Part shown: positions 11,453-22,400 of the stretch, in pieces
Layout: the number at the start of each line of letters is the position of its first letter
Numbering within the stretch: the stretch's first letter is position 1
Made by a program: the position numbers and the translations under genes
Notes under the pieces: generated by a model
Database searches by the model: none
The model's input: only the letters and a program-made list of their open reading frames with translations
Told to the model about the DNA's origin: nothing
Assembly (NCBI GenBank): GCA_036897485.1
Contig: JAYMTF010000939.1
Coordinates: 1-28,170 of the forward strand
Direction of reading: 5' to 3'
DNA length: 28,170 nucleotides
Origin: Pelargonium nanum
Lineage: Eukaryota; Streptophyta; Magnoliopsida; Geraniales; Geraniaceae

Positions 11453-11660
11453 AAAAGATACCCAAGGTTAGTGGCGCAGTTGGCTATACAGACTGCGTGA
11501 GTAAGAAGAACGCTTACGTTCGATCCCTGCTCAATACACCCCTTGGGAGAGAGATGAACTTTAATTGTAACTTGAGTTTGAGTATGGTAAAACGGCTTAA
11601 AGGTGTCAACCACAAGTTTGCAGGCCCGCTCAGAAAGCTCGTGAAAAGATTGAACCCAAG
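11453..11660 (+). mobile_element. tRNA-derived SINE-like element
   Basis: An A-box-like segment GTGGCGCAGTTGGCTA (from 11471) is followed about 45 bases later by a B-box-like GTTCGATCCCTG (from 11519). This is the spacing and sequence of an internal RNA polymerase III promoter, resembling the D- and T-arm parts of a tRNA. The anticodon region does not fold as a tRNA and there is no acceptor stem, so this is not a tRNA gene. A unrelated tail of about 110 bases follows. Candidate flanking target duplications are AAAAGATACCCAAG at 11453-11466 and AAAAGATTGAACCCAAG at 11644-11660, the second with a 3-bp insertion. The boundaries are inferred. Confidence 0.55.
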
Positions 11661-11869
11661 TGTTAACTAATCAATTGAATCAAAAGTTTCTTACGAAAAC
11701 GATGAGGCCCATTCTAGTTGTTGAACCCAACAAATTTTGTGGGCCCCCAAGTCCAGTAGGGGCCCAAAAAAATAGATAAAAACACGAGGTTTTGGGGATA
11801 AATGATAAATCAAACCAAAACCCCGAGTGGTTGGCGTAAATTAGCAAGAAACGTCGACCAAAAATCAAT

Positions 11870-12479
11870 TTCATTCGCGAAGAAGAAGAAGAAGAGTACA
11901 AAATTGAGATTTGTGAGAGAAGCAATCGTGAGTCCACCACGAAAAAGCAGCCGCCTCTGCCCCGGTTCGCTGAAAATTCTCCGCCCACCAGCCGGCCCGG
12001 CTCTATCTTCTCCTTTTCTCGGCTGCACATCCAAACCCTAGCCGGCCCTGTCCTCCACCAACACCAACACAACCGGTCCAGCCAATCCCGAACCCAAAAT
12101 CCATCTCCGTGACTGCGCAACACTCATTTCTTCCTGCTCGCTTCTGCAACTAAACACCCAGTAAGTTTCTTCTTCCTCTTTTTACCTTTCAATTCCATTT
12201 TGCTATTTCTTCAATTTTGTACCAAATTACACTGTATATACCTAGATTTCATGTTCTGTACACACACACCATTGAGGCATTGATGTTAATGCAATTGCAC
12301 TCTTTAGTTAATGATCCTCTGTGGAATGTTGTAATTTGAATTGGGTGCTGTGAAAGTAGTGATTTTGATATGAGGCATGAGCACAAGATGTGAAAATATG
12401 ATGTGAAAGTTTGCCATTGTTGAGACTTGAGAGCTCCATTTGTGCTTTATTTAGTGTTTTCCTTTTCCTTTGTAGATAG
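11870..12479 (+). other. 5' leader of the BED/hAT gene with an intron
   Basis: A leader rich in GAA repeats and then CCxCC-type sequence, with no ATG before the main start once spliced. A donor (ACCCA then GTAAGT at 12161) and an acceptor (TTTGTAG ending 12475) define a 315-nt intron, and the main ATG lies just four bases after the acceptor. The 5' limit is approximate. An AAACCCTAG telo-box-like motif is present near 12032. Confidence 0.6.
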
Positions 12480-15400
12480 ATGGATACGAGTCCTGAACCC
12501 GTGCCGATCACATTCACACCCGTGACTGTCACGCGGCAAAAACAGGACCCGGCATGGAAGCATTGTCAAATGTTCAAAGACGGGGAACGGGTGCAGCTGA
12601 AGTGTCTTTATTGTGGTAAGATGACGAAGGGCGGTGGTATTCGTAGGATGAAAGAGCATCTGGCATGCCAAAAGGGCAATGGTGCTATTTGTGGTCAAGT
12701 CCCGGATGAAGTTCGGTTGTTGATGCAAGAAAGTTTAGTTCAGTCTATAGGGAGGAGTAGGAAGGGGAAAAGAAAGGCGGAGGAGAATGCTATCGTTAGC
12801 CAGCCTCCTCCTGGTGAGATTGACGGATTTTCCAATCAATCTATTGTGAGAAGTGGTTCGCCTTTAGGTCCGATGGAAATGTATCTTAATCAGTGTAGTT
12901 TGAGGAAGGGAAAACGAAATGTGGAAGGGAGTGGTGTTGTTAGCCAGCATCCTGATGAGACAGACGCATTGGCCAATCAGTCCGATGCGAAAAATGGTAT
13001 GCCTTTTGGTGAGATAGACACATTTCTCAATCAGTGTGGTTTGGGCAACGGAAGCCAGCTGGTTAGAGTTCCAATTGCGTTTCATGATCCCAATATGGGA
13101 TTGCTGGGAAATCACGAAGAAGTAACGAGTGATGAGAGTGCGGATAGGAGGAAGCGAGGGAGGGATATGGATGCTTGTGTCATTGGCTCTGGCAATATTG
13201 ACTGCAGTAATGCATTAAGTGCAAAAAAGGTGGGCAACCAAGTTTCTTTGGCAATTGGGAAGTTCTTGTATGATATTGGGGCACCGCTAAATGCTGTGAG
13301 CTCGGTTTATTTCCAACCGATGGTTGACGCAATCATCTCAGGAGGTTTGGGGTTTGTAACACCCTCATCTCAGGACATTCGGGGTTGTATATTGAAGAAC
13401 TTAGTTGAAGAAGAGAAGAAAGAAATCGATAAATTCAGGGCGATTTGGCAAAAAACTGGTTGTTCTGTTTTGGTTGACAAATGGAGCACGGAAGCGGGCA
13501 GGACATTGCTAAATTTTCTGGTCTATTGTCCGGAAGGAACGGTGTTTTTGAAATCTGTGGATGCATCCAACTCCGTATATTCCACCGATGATCTGTACGA
13601 ACAACTCAGGCAAGTAGTTGACGAAGTTGGAGCTAGCCATGTTGTGCAAGTGATTACTGAAAGTGAAGAGCAGTACATTGTTGCAGGGAAAAGGCTGACT
13701 GATACTTACCCTACTCTTTATTGGGGTTCTTGCGGAGCTCATTGCATCGAATTGATGCTTGAGGATTTTGCAGAACTTGAGTGGATTAGTGAAAAAATTG
13801 AACAGGCAAAATTTATTACAAGATTTGTCTACAATAACAGTGTTGTTTTGAACATGGTGAGAAGGTATACTTCTGGTAATGATATTGTAGTACCTGGTGT
13901 CACTCGCGTCATTACAAATTTTACAACACTGAAGCGAATAGTTGATCTTAAACAGAGTTTAAACACGATGGTTGCTTCACAGGAGTGGTTAGACTGCCCA
14001 TGCTCAAAGGAACCTGGGGGATTGGCAATGTCAGATTTCGTAAATAATAATAATTCATTTTGGTCCTCCTGCGCCCTGATAATCGATTTAACATCTCCAC
14101 TCTTGCGAGTTTTGAGAATGGTTAAAAGTGAGAAGAAGCCTGCAATGGGCTACGTTTATGCAGGAATGTATCGTGCAAAAGAAACTATTAAGAAAAAACT
14201 AATGAAGAGGGAAGATTATATGGTCTACTGGAATATCATAGATCAGAGGTGGGAGCAACAATGGGATCATCCTCTTCATGCTGCAGGCTTCTTCCTTAAC
14301 CCGAAGATCTTCTATAGCATTGAAGGAGGTGTGCAAAGTAAGATCCAGTCAGGGATGTTTGATTGCATAGAAAGATTGGTTCCTGACACAAATGTTCAAG
14401 ATAAAATTATGAAAGAGATGAACTTGTACAAGAATGCTGCCGGAGATTTTGGGCGGAAATTGGCAATCAGAGCTAGAGACACTCTACTTCCTGGTGAGTC
14501 TTTTAGATGGGATGGTTGTTTTTGCCTAATCTATTATTTAAACTGCTTAGGTGAATACTTGCAATTTTGAGGAATGAGGAGCACAAGTACTCTGTAGGTT
14601 AGGCCTCGGAGTTTGTCAATTGCTTTTCCTTTTCCGTTGCATATAGTAAACATGATGAATTTGACAGGATGCTTCTTTTACTATATAAACCCTTTGGAGA
14701 ATGGATTGGGCAATACCATCTTATGAGCTGACTATGGTTAGACATTTAATTAGAGTTCCTGGACCTTTTCCCTATTAGATATCATGAGATTGGAAATTTA
14801 TAATCTATTAGACTCATACCTATTTGGTGTGATCCATATTGCTGTTGATCAAACACACTTGCATGTGGGAAATGTTCAGTTTCTTTTATCTTGAGTTTAC
14901 AATCAGCTGATTTTTCAACGTGTTATTATTTCCCATAGTTGAATGGTGGTCAACGTATGGAGGAGGTTGCCCGAATTTGTCACGATTGGCTATCCGCATT
15001 CTCAGTCAAACTTGCAGTTCATTCATGTGTAAGCAAAATCAGATTCCTTTTGATAAACTACACGCCACAAAGAACTGCATAGAACGTCAACGGCTAAGTG
15101 ACCTTGTCTTTGTTCAGTATAATATGCGACTGAAGCAAATGTAAGTTGAAAAATTATGGACCGTAAATATGTTTATCAAGTGGACTTGATAATTGAATGT
15201 TTCAGAGAGATTATTTTTCTTTTGCTAATCTATTTCCTCACAGGGTTGGTAAGAACATCGAACAGGATTCTTTGGACCCCATCTCAATCGAGAACATGAG
15301 TGTTGTCGAAGATTGGGTGAGAAAGAACGACGCATACATGGAGGACTATGGTAACTCAGATTGGATGGCACTTGAAGTGCCCTCAGCCAATACAAAGTCC

Positions 15401-15576
15401 TTAGGACCTTCAGACGATGAAGCTGAAGATCCGGCAATAGGTCAGTTCCCTTGACAATGAAAACCCGAAAGCACTATTTCAAAAGTTCCACTCTTGATCA
15501 ATCCACATCTTGTGAATCTTGTGCAGGTTTCGATGATGACGAGATTTTCAGTAGAGCAAAAGAAGAGGCTTTGTAG
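12480..15576 (+). CDS. BED zinc-finger, hAT transposase-derived protein
   Basis: Four coding exons, 12480-14493, 14939-15140, 15244-15440 and 15527-15576, join in frame to 820 aa. N-terminal BED-type finger at about 23-75: DPAWKHC, then C42, C45, H60 and C71 as likely zinc ligands. A low-complexity linker holds a 48-residue tandem duplication (94-188). A DUF659 transposase-like region at about 273-420 includes LVDKWS and the YWGSCGAHCIELML segment. A central hAT region follows, then the hAT C-terminal dimerisation motif EWWSTYGGGCPNLSRLAIRI at about 673-692, and an acidic tail ending GFDDDEIF. It matches the plant family of Arabidopsis AT4G15020 and AT3G22220 (MDxxPEPV..QKQDxAWKHC start). These are domesticated hAT-derived proteins thought to act as DNA-binding nuclear factors. 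No terminal inverted repeats flank it, and it is spliced and intact, which favours a host gene over a mobile copy. Its targets are unknown. Confidence 0.9.
12759..13043 (+). repeat. Internal tandem duplication in the BED/hAT coding sequence
   Basis: Residues 94-141 and 142-188 align end to end: RKGKRKAEEN...VVSQ-type block, an ANQS/SNQS block, and YLNQCSL against FLNQCGL. The DNA also matches in blocks (for example GTTAGCCAGC, CAATCAGTGTGGTTTG-like endings). The unit is 144 nt in the first copy and 141 nt in the second, so the duplication kept the frame. Both lie in the linker between the finger and the transposase-like core. Confidence 0.8.
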
Positions 15577-15999
15577 GAAAATGAAGAAGAAACGTGACGT
15601 GTTCATGTAAATGTGGTTCGCCGTGGCTATGTTCTGCATTGTAATTGAGCTGAGGAGCCATGAAACAATTGAGTTGAAAATGCTTGCACATTTTCTTAGT
15701 GTAGAATTGATATTCTATTGGTTTTTATATGAAACCTTGAGAAAGTTGCAAGATGAATACTCTGGCATTTGTTTTTGCAGGAAATTTTCCAGAAAATGCA
15801 TTACCACAGATTATATATCCATGTATATATTCTCTATTTCTCTGGCTTAAATTTTCAAAGGACAAAAGCATATTCAATACCTTGAAAAAGATAAATGGGG
15901 AAAAAGAAATTCTATAATCCATACATCAAAAAAGAAGTTTCCCAGTTTTTATTTGCCAACAAAAGAAGCTGTTAATACCGAGGCATGTTGGGCCAAACG
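15577..15999. other. 3'UTR of the BED/hAT gene and short intergenic DNA
   Basis: Presumed 3'UTR followed by AT-rich sequence. The open frames here overlap the 3'UTR in other phases and have no protein character. I see no clear AATAAA in the first 200 bases. Confidence 0.45.
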
Positions 16000-16110
16000 G
16001 TTAAGCGCTTCAGATTTTCTTTGAGGTATCGGTTTGGAGTTTATGGGTTAAAACGGGAGAGCTATCCCTGTTGAGCGCTTCAAATTCCCTTTAAGATCTC
16101 GGGTCAGGTG
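16000..16110. repeat. 41-bp imperfect direct repeat with tRNA-like A-box context
   Basis: Two 41-bp stretches at 16000-16040 and 16070-16110 share GTTRAGCGCTTCARATT, then CTTT, then RAG and TATCGG/TCTCGG, with about 28 of 41 positions identical by eye. The first is preceded by GGGCCAAACG, so that GGCCAAACGGTTAAGCGC resembles the A-box region of a tRNA-Leu or tRNA-Ser. The CGGTTTGGAGT downstream is a weak B-box. It looks like the head of a decayed SINE, possibly two nested copies. No target duplication was found. Confidence 0.45.
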
Positions 16111-16302
16111 AAGTGTTTACTGTGATTAAATTCCGAACTGGATTAAACTAATGTATATGTTTTGACCATTAATCCATCCTCATGACACTTAATTTACACC
16201 TATTAAGTACTTAATTTTAATATTTCCACCTAATGAAAGTTTGGTATGGTAATGAAATATTGAGGGCATATTCGGAATATGGTTTTAATTGATCCAAGGC
16301 CG

Positions 16303-16310
16303 TAACGTCA
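16303..16310. promoter_or_regulatory. ACGT-core element upstream of the mutase gene
   Basis: TAACGTCA (TGACGTTA on the other strand) is a bZIP-type ACGT-core site 133 bases upstream of the ATG, just before a CT-rich leader that contains no other ATG. The match is exact but short, so a role in regulation is only inferred. Confidence 0.35.
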
Positions 16311-16442
16311 CCTACCCTTCCGTTAATCCAGAAACCTCGGTTCTGTCTCTTTCCTCTGCTTCTCCGTCACAACACCACACTCTCTTTCTTTGTGAGTCGT
16401 CGACGAACCAGTCGCTCATTTTAGCATTATTTCAATCATCGA

Positions 16443-19400
16443 ATGGCAGGTGAAATTCGCATTATCCAATTTATTTTTCATGAATTTGGAGTAATTAATT
16501 CTAGTTTGTATTAGTTCTTCACGAAATTGTTGTCGAGTTTCCTGTTGATTTGTAGCGGCAATTTTGATTGTTAGTTCAGATTTAGCTCAATCGAGAAATA
16601 GTTTCTGTGTTTGATTTAGACTAACCTATTTATATGCCTGTCATAACATTTGATATTTATATGTGATTCTGATTTAGACTCACTAACTGATTTATTGTGT
16701 AAGTTGCCACTTTTATTTCCTATGTTTTTGTTTTCCTTGTAAATTGATTGGCATGGTAATGGTAAATGTTGATTCATGACTCATCGTGAAATAGTGAAAA
16801 TGATCCCTTGCTCACCATTTTGGTTGTGAATCTGGTTTTTGAAGTTGGTATGGTGCGAACAGCTCCGATTACATAAGCTTTATGTTTCTTGCATAGTATG
16901 TTTGTTTCATAAGATGAGTGTTGAAAAGGACTATGAATTAAAAGTTCACGGCTAGATATGTTGTGTGTTGGACTGTTGGTGTAGGATTCTATATGTTAAT
17001 AATTGCTAGATTAGTGTTAGGAAATAGTTGGATAAGTTTTCTTCACTAAATTGGTAAATAGGTTTTTCAACTTTATCTCTTTTTTTCTTTTTAAATGTTT
17101 GAAACACATTTGAGAATGTTGAGCTATGCTTTCTCGATTGAATGATCAATTGTTGAAATTTTGAGCCTGACAAGTTGAGTAAGGATAGGTGATGCATCGT
17201 TGTAAACATTACTTTGTTTCTCTTGTTACGTGATTCCTTCTATAATTCTTTCTGCCGAGTAAGGAAATGTAAGAGATAATGAAAGCTGAGAGATAGAAAA
17301 CATCGGGACTATGAGCTCACGGTGATGCTAATACTGGCTCAATATCTATTTCAACCAACAAAACAGTCTCGACATAACTTTTAGATAATTTTAGAGACTG
17401 CAATGAAATAGGGGATCTAACATGACTAAGAACACAAACCTTAACTTTTCATGAAAAAATTATGCAACTGTTGTGAACTGAGTAGTTCTAAAATATCAAT
17501 TAAGCTTTACAGCCATGTAATCTGATAAAATTACAAATTTTCATGCAGCAATATCAGGGAAGATTATCCAAAATGTATTTGTAGCACAATGTTACCAACA
17601 GAATATGCAGTTCGGCACCCAATACCGAAGGGGCTATTATGCCCCTGATATATGCAACTTGCTTCCTTTTCAAGGAGGGAAGTTGGCATGGACTGGCATC
17701 TCTTCCATGCAATTGCGTACCTTACCAAAATACCAGAGTGGTTTTGTTAACCGAGGAACTGTTTACTGCAATGGTCCGTTCTAGACTCTCACTGTTCAGG
17801 TCGATATCAAATGCAACAATAATATTACAAACACCTTTGGAACAAAAATCTAGTTTTCTTCTATCTTATTCATGCTTCAAATTTTATCCATTTTGTATGT
17901 GTTGTTTCGTATTCTAAGTCTTTTACAAGAACACCTTGGGTGCATAATATGCTGGCCATTGTAAGCTGTTGCAACCTAGTCCATTACAGATGAATATATT
18001 TGTCATTATTGATTTTATGTATCTTTATTATGGATTTTCTTGCAGCTGCTTCATCCACCGCTGCAATACCATCTCTCGACAAGGCCGATTTTCTGAAACT
18101 TCAAAATGGCAGGTAAATAATCCTGGACACATCATGTACTTGAATATAAATATTCCGTAACATTATCTGACACTTTCTTGACATTGTTTAGTTTATATGT
18201 ATTACTGTCTTATTATTTATCCATCATACCATGTTTTATGCTATATCAATTGGTTAGCACTTATTCCTAGTATCTTGTGAAGCTTCATAAAATTTTGTGT
18301 GAGAATATATTATCCCAAACACTAGACTATCAGATTCATAGTTCACATGTTAGTACCCAACCATGGAAGTGGGCAACTATGCTCCTTTGTGGAGCAAAAT
18401 GCTGGTCGTACTTATTTAGCTTGGTACTTCAGTTTGATTTTTCCTTATTTTTATTGTAACAAGCATATAATTGGTGTTAACTTTTAAGTACTGATGTCCG
18501 TCCCCACAGTGATATTCGGGGTGTCGCTGTTTCCGGTGTTGAGGGAGAACCTTTGAGCCTCACTGAACCAGTTACAGAAGCCATAGCTGCGGCCTTTGCC
18601 GCCTGGTTATTGGAAAAGAAAAAAGCTGATGCAACTCAACGTTTGAGAATTTCAGTCGGCCATGATTCCCGTATATCTGCGCAAGCATTACTGGTAATTT
18701 CCTCCCATGTGTTGGTGTATTTGAGTTTGTCACAATAATAGTGGCTGTGTGGAATACATTCACTGTGTCCTCAGTTCATATATAGCTAGCTAGTGCCATA
18801 GGCATGCATGATGCGAAGTGCTAAGTTAACTTGAGCTTTAATTGGTGCCTAACTGTCAATTGAAGGGCATGTTTTCCTATACAATTTTTTACAACATTCA
18901 ATTGAAAACTATGAAAGCCACAAGGATGAGCCTTGTCCAGCTTGGAAAATAGGGATAGATGTAGAGGCTAAAAATTAAAATACCATTTATAGTACTAGAA
19001 TGAATATAGTGATAGTATGCAAAGTAACAACCTTTGTCCTTGTTGTAAATTGAGATTACTTGTCTTGTTTGGTTAATGAAGAACTGTGATGATTTCATTT
19101 CTTCATGGTTCTTTAGCCAGTTCATTTCATAGCTGACTGTTGCAGCCTACAAGGCCATTCAAAAAAATATATAATTGAACATCTATTATTTTTTAGATGA
19201 CCAACTCAACAAAAAGCTCAAGTTGATAACTGAAGGCCCAATTTCATTTTATAATCTAACATGTCCTTTCAGGTGCAAGCCTGTCATGACTTTTCCTGTG
19301 GTCCATTCACAGGTGTACAAGACTTTAACACCATGTAAAAGACCCACTCAACTAAAAGCTCAAGATGATAGTTGAAGACCCAATTTTCATTTTATACTTA

Positions 19401-22400
19401 AAACAGAACATTATATTGTTTTCTCCTCACTGTGAGGACATATGTTTCAGAAGTTTAAAAACTTTCTTTAGTTACTGAAAATCTGATTATTGAAATTCCA
19501 ATGGTTTTCTTTAGTTACTGAGAAAATAATTATTTAACTTCCAGGATGCTGTTTCTCGGGGTGTAGCTGGTGCTGGCCTTGATGTTGTTCAATATGGGTA
19601 GGGTGGTGATTCTATACCTTTTATTTGCTGAGCGTTGGTAGGCATTATGTACTTTTGATTCTGTTCTAGTTGCTGATACCAGTACCTGTTTTAGTCTCCA
19701 TAACTAGCCCATTAATTTTTTATGTCGTTTTCAAGCAATACAAGTTATTTGTAATTGATTAGATTGTTCTGAATCAAACTATCTGTTTTTAACCTGGAGA
19801 AATTGTGCTTCATCTAGGTGACACAAACTCTGCATCCATGAGCAGTATATAAATAACCTGGAGAAAGTCTCCTAGTATTGGTGTTTAAACCAAAACAGTA
19901 ATAGGAAGCCATGTTCTCAAGTTTTCATCTTTCCTGTATTCAGGAGTTCTATGTATATGTGTCTCATTAGTAAGTCATTGTTGTAGTTCAAGTTGTTATT
20001 TTCTCTTATACATCTTCTTGAACCTGATGGTTTGCTTTTTTCTCACACACCCATCCCCCTTAAGGAATCACCATTTATACCTCCTATATCTGTCAGGACA
20101 TTAATGAATATTTTCTCACATGCTAATATTTGCTGAAACTATGTTCTGAGTACATACCATCTGCAATGTTTTTTTTTTTTACTTTCCTTGTAACTTCGTG
20201 TAACAAGTTGGGTTGTTTCTTTTGTTCATGTTTTTATTTATTTATTTTTTTGTAGATTGGCATCTACACCAGCAATGTTTAATAGCACACTTACTGAAGA
20301 TGATGCAGTTTTATGTCCAGTTGATGGAGCCATTATGATAACAGGTAGTTTATTCATGATATTCCTTTTTAATTGGAAGATATAAACATGACCGTTAGGG
20401 AATCCGGTGTTTAAAAAAATTTCAGAATGATTATAACCTTTCATTTGACTAGGTATATATTTGATCAAAATTCTTAGTGGCTGGGCTTTTCCTTGTAGTA
20501 AAAACTTCAAGTTTAGTTATTATTTGGCATTGGCAATAAATTAGTTGTTATTAAAAAAAAAATTCTTTTTTTTTTTGTTGATAAATAGGGAAATAATCCC
20601 TCAGGAAACCAGTTGTGATGCCCAAGTCCATAAGTACCTTTTAGATAATTTGGACAAATTTTAGAAAGTAATTTTCACAAGGCAGGAAAATTATATGAGG
20701 TTGACTTAGCGAAAAACTAACCCATGCAGAAATTAATTCCCGTAAACTCAGTGATTGGGTATCTCTCAATTTAAGAAGTGCATGAACTCCAGTTATCATG
20801 AAACAAGGGATCAAAATCCAAGGAAAAGTCTGGGGTGATTCTGCCAGTGATAATTGTGCTTTCCGAGAATATAAGTCTGATTTTCAATAAAACCACCATT
20901 GGTAGATAGGGAGATCTGGAGATAACTTTCCCAATATTCATAATATTCACATTCAGGAATAACTTGGTATTTATTGTATTATTCGAGGAAATTTTTATGA
21001 TAAAAAAAAAATTGTCATAAAGTTGGAGACTTGAGGAAAAAGGTTTTATTACATTTGCTTTATGTTTTTCCATTCTTGGTACAATATACTCACACTTGAT
21101 GTGGATTTTCTTTGTTCACTTTTTAAAGCTTGTTTTGAACTAATCAAATTTCTTCTTGTTTCGTTCATCAATCAGCTAGTCATCTTCCCTATAATAGGAA
21201 TGGATTCAAATTCTTCACAAGTGCTGGAGGTCTAGGGAAACCTGACATTAAAGATATCTTGGAGCGTGCTGCAGATATATACAGTAAATTCTCAGATCAG
21301 GGTGTAAAGAGTTCAGGGAAAAAGTCTTCTGCATCAGTAAAGAGGGTTGATTACATGAGTGTTTATACCTCTGATCTTGTAAAGGCTGTCCGCAAAGCTG
21401 CAGGAAATATTGGTAATAGCTCTTCCTAATTTGTCTTCAAAGAGTATCCATATATCATGAATGTCTACTTACTTAAAACACAGTAGATGAATCTCTGTCC
21501 GGTATTCCTATATCCTTTATATAAACCATTGTCATTATTGTTATCACTATTTTCCACTTATTCTAGCATTTGTTCCAGACATTATTTTCTTTGACTATCC
21601 TCGTATGTTTGTGTTGCTAATTGTTACTTGTCAATGTTAATATTCAGAGAAGCCGTTGGAGGGGTTCCATATAGTTGTTGATGCAGGGAATGGAGCAGGA
21701 GGATTTTTTGCAGTAAGTTTGTAGGCCTACGTTTAAAATGAACTTAAGCTTTTGTTGGAACAAGGCTTTATTTCTGGTCCATCATATGCACTGTACACAA
21801 TACGCATGATGGACTCTAACCTTTTGATTGTTGGAACAATCTCTTAATTATAGTGGAGCATCTATTAATAACAACATTTCCGTCTATTACCGACCATTTT
21901 CAGCTACAGTCTCTTCATTGCTTATGTCTGGAATGGAAACCCTTAGTTCATGGAAAAACTCTTTGTTCTCACACATAGAAGATCTCCAGACAATTGGTTT
22001 CCGTTATATATTGAGTTTAACCCCCCTGTCCTTGTTTATTGGTAACTTGTTTCACCAGTGGAAGGATATACATCTGCCTTTTCATTTTATCTACGACCTA
22101 CAAGAGCAAGTACACTACCTAGAGTTAAGTATAACAAGAGAAGGAACAGAAAAAAGAATGAAACTTATTCATAGCTTTAGATAAGCACTTTGGATCGATG
22201 CAATATTCCATCTGAATTCCCTAACACTCTCATTTTAGATCTATAAATTAATAAATGGCCTCACCTGCAGTGGTGTCATTTGCTGGACCTTCAGAATGTT
22301 AGATAATGTATTTACCTTCCAGGATTGTAAACAATTCTAATCTGATTGGAAGTAGTTACACAATGTGATAAGGCTCTAGATTATTTTTCTCTTTGAATCT

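Noticed and set aside
11467..11545. tRNA gene on the plus strand
   Set aside because: A- and B-box-like segments are present but the acceptor and anticodon stems do not pair, so a SINE head is a better reading.
11680..12123. 147-codon minus-strand frame
   Set aside because: It is antisense to the BED/hAT leader, with a composition that reflects GAA/CCG-rich leader sequence and no protein similarity I recognise.
14494..14570. BED/hAT protein ending GESFRWDGCF...
   Set aside because: This is read-through into the intron. A GTGAGT donor at 14494 and the hAT dimerisation exon from 14939 restore the family C-terminus in frame.
17639..17917. 92-codon frame in the mutase 5' part
   Set aside because: It is an alternative frame over exon 2 and the following intron; the correct frame reads the transit peptide and splices at 17773.
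21828..22184. 118-codon frame inside a mutase intron
   Set aside because: It lies wholly in intron 8, starts on a non-ATG codon (TTG) and has no domain; the flanking exons splice cleanly over it.
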